Shown: positions 60,593 through 64,000 of the stretch, piece after piece
How the letters are laid out: every line of letters begins with the position of its first letter
Numbering within the stretch: position 1 is the first letter of the stretch
Notes under the pieces: model-generated
What the model saw: the letters and a program-made list of their open reading frames with translations, nothing else
Database searches by the model: none
Told to the model about the DNA's origin: nothing
From: CAZFLM01 sp964519955
Lineage (GTDB): Bacteria; Armatimonadota; Chthonomonadetes; Chthonomonadales; CAJBBX01
DNA: 64,000 bases
Reading direction: 5' to 3'
Assembly: GCA_964519955.1 (NCBI GenBank)
Contig: CAZFLM010000009.1
Span: 1-64,000, forward strand
Program-made: the position numbers and the translations under genes

Positions 60593-63337
60593 CTAGAGCT
60601 GAACGGCGGCCTTCACCATATCTCCACCGATTGTCCGCTTCAGCTCGAAACCGAGCTTCTCGCAGACGTGCTGCATCGGGAAGTTCTCCGGCAGGATGTC
60701 GGCCAGCACGCGCTCCACCTTCTCGTCCCGCCCCACCTGCAGCAGGCGCCCCAGCAGCTCCGTGCCGATGCCGCGGTCGTGGTACTCGTCGTTGACGATC
60801 AGCGAGAACTCCGAGTCCTCCGTGCCGTGCAGCTTGCTGAGCCGCGCGACGCCGATGATGGACTTCTTGCCGGTCTCGGTGTCCGTGTGCTCGGCCACCA
60901 GCGCGATCTCGCGGTCGTAGTCCGTGTGGCAGATGCGGACCAGGCGGTCGTGCGCGACCCGCTGGCTGAGCTTCATCGCGTGGAAGAACCGCATGTACAC
61001 CGAGTGCTCCGACAGGGTCTGGTGCATCTCGACGATCAGCGGCTCATCCTCGGGCCGGATGGGCCTGATGGACAGCGGAATGTTGTCCTTGGTGACCCAC
61101 GTGTCGACGTACTGCGTCGGGTACGGCCGGATGGCGAGCTTCGGAAGCTCCTCCCGCTTGACGTCCTTGTCGTACACCACGACGCGCGCATCGAGGGCGA
61201 TGATGCCGTTGGGCGACGCGAGCAGCGGGTTGATGTCGATCTCCTTGATCCACCGCTGCTCCACCACTAGTTGACCGAACCTCACCATGATCTCCTCGAG
61301 CGCCGCGAGGTCCACGGGCTTCCGCCCGCGCACGCCCTTGAGCGCCTTGTAGATCATGGTCTGTTCCATCATCCTTCGAGCAATGGTGGTGGTGAGCGGC
61401 GGCAGGCCGAGGGAGCGGTCCTTGTAGACCTCGACAAGCTGGCCGCCAGATCCGAACAGCAGCACCGGGCCGAACTGCGGGTCGACGCTGCTGCCGAGGA
61501 TGATCTCGTAGCCCTCCAGCTTCGCCATCGGCTGCACCGTGACGCCCTGGAAGTGCCCCTCGCCCGCCTTCTCGCGGACCGACTGCTCGATCACCTGGTA
61601 CGCGGTCCGCACGGTCTGCGGGCTGCGGATGTTCAACTGGACTCCGCCGACATCCGTCTTGTGCGTGATGGTCAGCGAGTTGAGCTTGATCACGACCGGG
61701 AAGCCGATCTCCTCGGCCGCCGCAACTGCCTCGTCCTCCGTGGCGGCCAGGCGCGTCTCGACCGTCGGGATGCCGTACTTCTCGAGCAGCAGCTTGGACT
61801 CGTACTCGGTCAGGATCGTGCGGCCCGACTGGCGGACGGTCTCGAGCATCTCCGCCGCCTCGTCGCGCGCCTTGATGTGCTCGGCCGCGTCGACCGCAAG
61901 CGACGGCGTCTCATAGAGGGATCTCAACGCGTAGCTGTACTTCCACATGTAGTTGAAGGCACGCGCCGCGCTGTCGGGATAGGGGAACGTCGGGATGTTG
62001 TTCTGGTTGAGGATCGTCTCGCCGGCCAGCACGTCGGCGCCGCCCATCCAACTCGCGAGGAGCGGCTTGTTCCCGAGCTTCGCGTGGTCGCGCAGGGCCT
62101 CGGCGGTCCGCGTCGGGTCCGTCATGGCCTGCGGGGTGAGCACGACGAGGAGACCGTCGCTGTTCGGGTCCTTGGCGGCGATCTCGACAGCCTTGGCGTA
62201 GCGCTCCGGACCAGCATCGCCCAGGATGTCGATCGGGTTGCTGTGGCTCCACTGCGGCGGCAGGACCTCGTTCATGGCCGCCATCGTCTCGTCGGAGATC
62301 GGCGCCAACTCGCCGCCAGTGGTGATGAGCCAGTCCGTGGCGAGGACGCCCGGTCCGCCCGCGTTCGTCAGGATCGTGAGCCTCGGGCCCTTCGGGCGCG
62401 GCTGGCGGGCCAGCACCTCCGCCATGTAGAAGAGGTCGGCGATGCGGTCGACGCGCAGCACGCCGCTGCGGCGGAACGCTGCGTCCAGGACCTCGTCGCT
62501 GCCCGTGAGCGAGCCCGTGTGCGAAGCGGCGGCCTTCGCGGCCTGCTCGGTCCGGCCCGCCTTGATCACGATGATCGGCTTCGACATGGCGACTTCGCGC
62601 GCGGCGGAGATGAACGAGCGCGCGTCACCGATGGACTCCATGTAGATGACGATGCTGCGCGTGTGCGGATCGTCGCCGAGGTAGTCGATCAGGTCGCCCC
62701 AGCCCACGTCCAGCATCGAGCCGATGCTCACGAACGCGCTGAATCCGACCAACTCGCGGAGGCTCCAGTCCAGGACGGCCGTGCACAGCGCGCCGCTCTG
62801 GCTGATGAAGCCGACCGAACCGGTGCGGGCCATCGTCGACGCGAACGTCGCGTTGACGCCGGTCGGCGGGCACATGAGACCCAGGCAGTTCGGGCCGACG
62901 ATGCGCATGTGAGCGGCCCGCGCCTTCGCCAGGATCTGGTGCTCGAGTTCGATGCCCTCGGGACCGATCTCCTTGAACCCGGCCGAGATGACGATCGCCG
63001 CCTTGACGCCGACTTCGGCGCACTGGTCGATGACGCCCGGCACGGTCTTGGCGGGGGTGGCGATCACGGCCAGGTCGGGGCGCTCGGGCAGGTCCACCAC
63101 GCTCGGGTAGGCCTTGACGCCCAGGACGCTCGATCGCTTCGGGTTTACGGGGAATACGGGCCCGCCGAACGGGTTGCTTACCAGGTTCCAGAGCAGCGTG
63201 CGACCGACGCTGTTCGGTGACTCGGAGGCTCCCACGACGGCCACGGCGTTGGGCGAGAAGAACGGGCTGAGGGGACGCTCTCTCTGTCGGAAGATGTCAC
63301 TAGCGGACTCGGTCGTAGGTCTTGCAGGCGAACTCAT
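60593..63337 (-). CDS. ADP-forming acyl-CoA synthetase / GNAT acetyltransferase fusion (Pat-like)
   Basis: A 914-residue protein. A CoA-binding domain (about 25-140: PNAVAVVGASESPNSVGRT) and succinyl-CoA-ligase-like domains follow in order. The conserved His of the phospho-relay motif is in place (AASHTGSLTGSDEVLDAAF), and an ATP-grasp part is present (about 490-720: FPVVIKLNSLTITHKTDVGGVQL). The C-terminal 160 or so residues are a GNAT domain (IRPIRPEDEPLIVEMHQTLSEHS; DRGIGTELLGRLLQVG). Proteins of this layout acetylate lysines of metabolic enzymes such as acetyl-CoA synthetase; the synthetase part is often regulatory. The ATG at 63337 follows AGGAG. It ends at a strong hairpin. Confidence 0.93.
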   Translation of the reverse strand: MSSPARPTTESASDIFRQRERPLSPFFSPNAVAVVGASESPNSVGRTLLWNLVSNPFGGPVFPVNPKRSSVLGVKAYPSVVDLPERPDLAVIATPAKTVPGVIDQCAEVGVKAAIVISAGFKEIGPEGIELEHQILAKARAAHMRIVGPNCLGLMCPPTGVNATFASTMARTGSVGFISQSGALCTAVLDWSLRELVGFSAFVSIGSMLDVGWGDLIDYLGDDPHTRSIVIYMESIGDARSFISAAREVAMSKPIIVIKAGRTEQAAKAAASHTGSLTGSDEVLDAAFRRSGVLRVDRIADLFYMAEVLARQPRPKGPRLTILTNAGGPGVLATDWLITTGGELAPISDETMAAMNEVLPPQWSHSNPIDILGDAGPERYAKAVEIAAKDPNSDGLLVVLTPQAMTDPTRTAEALRDHAKLGNKPLLASWMGGADVLAGETILNQNNIPTFPYPDSAARAFNYMWKYSYALRSLYETPSLAVDAAEHIKARDEAAEMLETVRQSGRTILTEYESKLLLEKYGIPTVETRLAATEDEAVAAAEEIGFPVVIKLNSLTITHKTDVGGVQLNIRSPQTVRTAYQVIEQSVREKAGEGHFQGVTVQPMAKLEGYEIILGSSVDPQFGPVLLFGSGGQLVEVYKDRSLGLPPLTTTIARRMMEQTMIYKALKGVRGRKPVDLAALEEIMVRFGQLVVEQRWIKEIDINPLLASPNGIIALDARVVVYDKDVKREELPKLAIRPYPTQYVDTWVTKDNIPLSIRPIRPEDEPLIVEMHQTLSEHSVYMRFFHAMKLSQRVAHDRLVRICHTDYDREIALVAEHTDTETGKKSIIGVARLSKLHGTEDSEFSLIVNDEYHDRGIGTELLGRLLQVGRDEKVERVLADILPENFPMQHVCEKLGFELKRTIGGDMVKAAVQL

Positions 63338-63894
63338 CTTGGCTCCTGTGGCAGCACGGTCGGCGAGGATCGCGTTGCGACTTTCAGTTGCGCGGGTGTC
63401 ACCACTAGGGTTCCGCGCCCGGATATTGTACCCTCTGCGACCATTCCTGAGACCGTGCGCTTTGCCGGATCGTGACTTCCGCAGCCTGGCGCCGCCTCCC
63501 GCCAACGGGCTCCGGCGCAGGCGCCGCCATTCCGCCGCAGCCGAAGCGCGATCGGCATCTTGACATCTGCCCCTTCCTTTGTTACTCTCTCGCTAGCGCA
63601 AACGTTTTCGCGCGCCTGTATGTCTCCCAGCCAGCGTTACAGGGGCGACTCCCTGCTGTTACGCCCCGTCCAGCCCACGCCCATCCCTGATGTCAGTTCT
63701 GCTCCCCGAGCGCGCGTGCGCGTAGCCAAGCAGTGGCACGCCGAAGGGGGCATGCCTTGAAAGGAGGGATCCGTCCACCCACCTGTCGTGAGTGCTCAGC
63801 CGGTTCCGAGGACCTTGTTGCACACAAGTGCCGTGTCGCACGTGATGGAATTCAGGTGCATCGGCCCCCATGGAGGGGCCCCTAGAGGAGAGCC
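63338..63894. other. 557-nt intergenic region upstream of the prepilin gene
   Basis: It holds divergent upstream regions. A good plus-strand promoter lies at 63560-63588, leaving a leader of about 300 nt before the pilin ATG. I see one small palindrome (GGCCCC / GGGGCC, 63863-63880) just before the ribosome-binding site and no protein gene. No known riboswitch pattern was recognised. Confidence 0.5.
63560..63588 (+). promoter_or_regulatory. Sigma-70-type promoter upstream of the prepilin gene
   Basis: TTGACA, 17 nt, TACTCT. The -35 box is perfect and the -10 box moderate. Confidence 0.65.
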
Positions 63895-64000
63895 ATGAGA
63901 AGGAACGCATTCACGCTTATCGAGCTGCTAGTTGTCATCGCAATTATCGCGATTTTGGCAGCAATCCTGTTCCCGGTCTTTGCGCAGGCCCGGGCAAAGG
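63895..64000 (+). CDS. Type IV pilin-like / prepilin-type protein (partial, cut by window end)
   Basis: Only the first 35 residues are in the window. A short basic leader (MRRNA) is followed by the prepilin cleavage/methylation motif FTLIELLVVIAIIAILAAIL and then FPVFAQARAK. Prepilin peptidase would cut before Phe6. The Glu at position 5 of the mature part, needed for assembly, is present. The ATG at 63895 follows AGAGGAG. The FPVFAQAR ending is typical of the very numerous pilin-like proteins of Armatimonadota, and is the main clue to the host group. Confidence 0.92.
   Translation, partial: MRRNAFTLIELLVVIAIIAILAAILFPVFAQARAK

Noticed and set aside
63588..63894. c-di-GMP (GEMM) riboswitch before the pilin gene
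   Set aside because: I looked for the conserved core of the GEMM aptamer and did not find it.

Overview
The window is high-GC bacterial DNA. The last feature, a truncated gene at 63895, encodes a type IV pilin-like N-terminus with the run AILFPVFAQARAK. That run is typical of the large prepilin families of Armatimonadota, so I infer an Armatimonadota bacterium. A gene-sparse diderm surface repertoire (outer-membrane barrels, an LptD/OstA-like protein, CsgG-like proteins) fits this. No marker gene in the window proves the phylum.

Layout. (1) 1-13.4 kb, motility and signalling: two tandem flagellin genes (one with a clear sigma-28-type promoter), a sigma-factor-like/TPR protein whose stop overlaps the start of a 55-residue exported peptide, an outer-membrane DUF5916-type barrel, an orphan protein, an HD-GYP/GAF/GGDEF protein, an EAL protein (also behind a sigma-28-type promoter) and an OpgC-like acyltransferase. 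(2) 13.7-17.6 kb: a beta-carbonic anhydrase fused to zinc ribbons, and three small proteins including a Gly/Ser/Phe-repeat membrane protein. (3) 17.8-42.9 kb, all on the minus strand: a surface-protein locus. Four large exported proteins (2602, 896, 1018 and 1907 aa; the third is a subtilisin-like protease) share the same two-module C-terminal tail of about 430-460 residues ending in ..IR. They are interleaved with two CsgG-like proteins and an Ig/OstA-like outer-membrane barrel protein. (4) 43.1-52.4 kb, housekeeping: coaE, rpsA, tRNA-Leu(CAA), rpsU, a SecD-P1-like protein, a mazG/parvulin-lipoprotein/DUF2802-like operon, a soluble histidine kinase and a DciA-like protein. (5) 52.6-63.9 kb: a secreted TIM-barrel-like protein, a TIGR03960-type radical SAM protein, an SDR dehydrogenase, a Crp/Fnr regulator, a small membrane methyltransferase-like protein, ComF, a fused ADP-forming acyl-CoA synthetase/GNAT protein and the pilin.

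The strongest candidate for something undescribed is region 3. One conserved tail is attached to otherwise unrelated secreted proteins, including a protease, and is encoded beside CsgG-like and OstA-like envelope proteins. This looks like a sorting or anchoring signal with its machinery nearby. The tail resembles type IX secretion C-terminal domains in general form (FlgD-Ig-like fold, PAGxY motif, terminal basic residue), but no recognised T9SS gene is present here. Second is the sigma/TPR protein with its overlapping exported peptide, a layout reminiscent of Rap-Phr peptide signalling. Third is the zinc-ribbon/carbonic anhydrase fusion.

All starts were chosen by Shine-Dalgarno position and family fit. 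Several genes use GTG or TTG.
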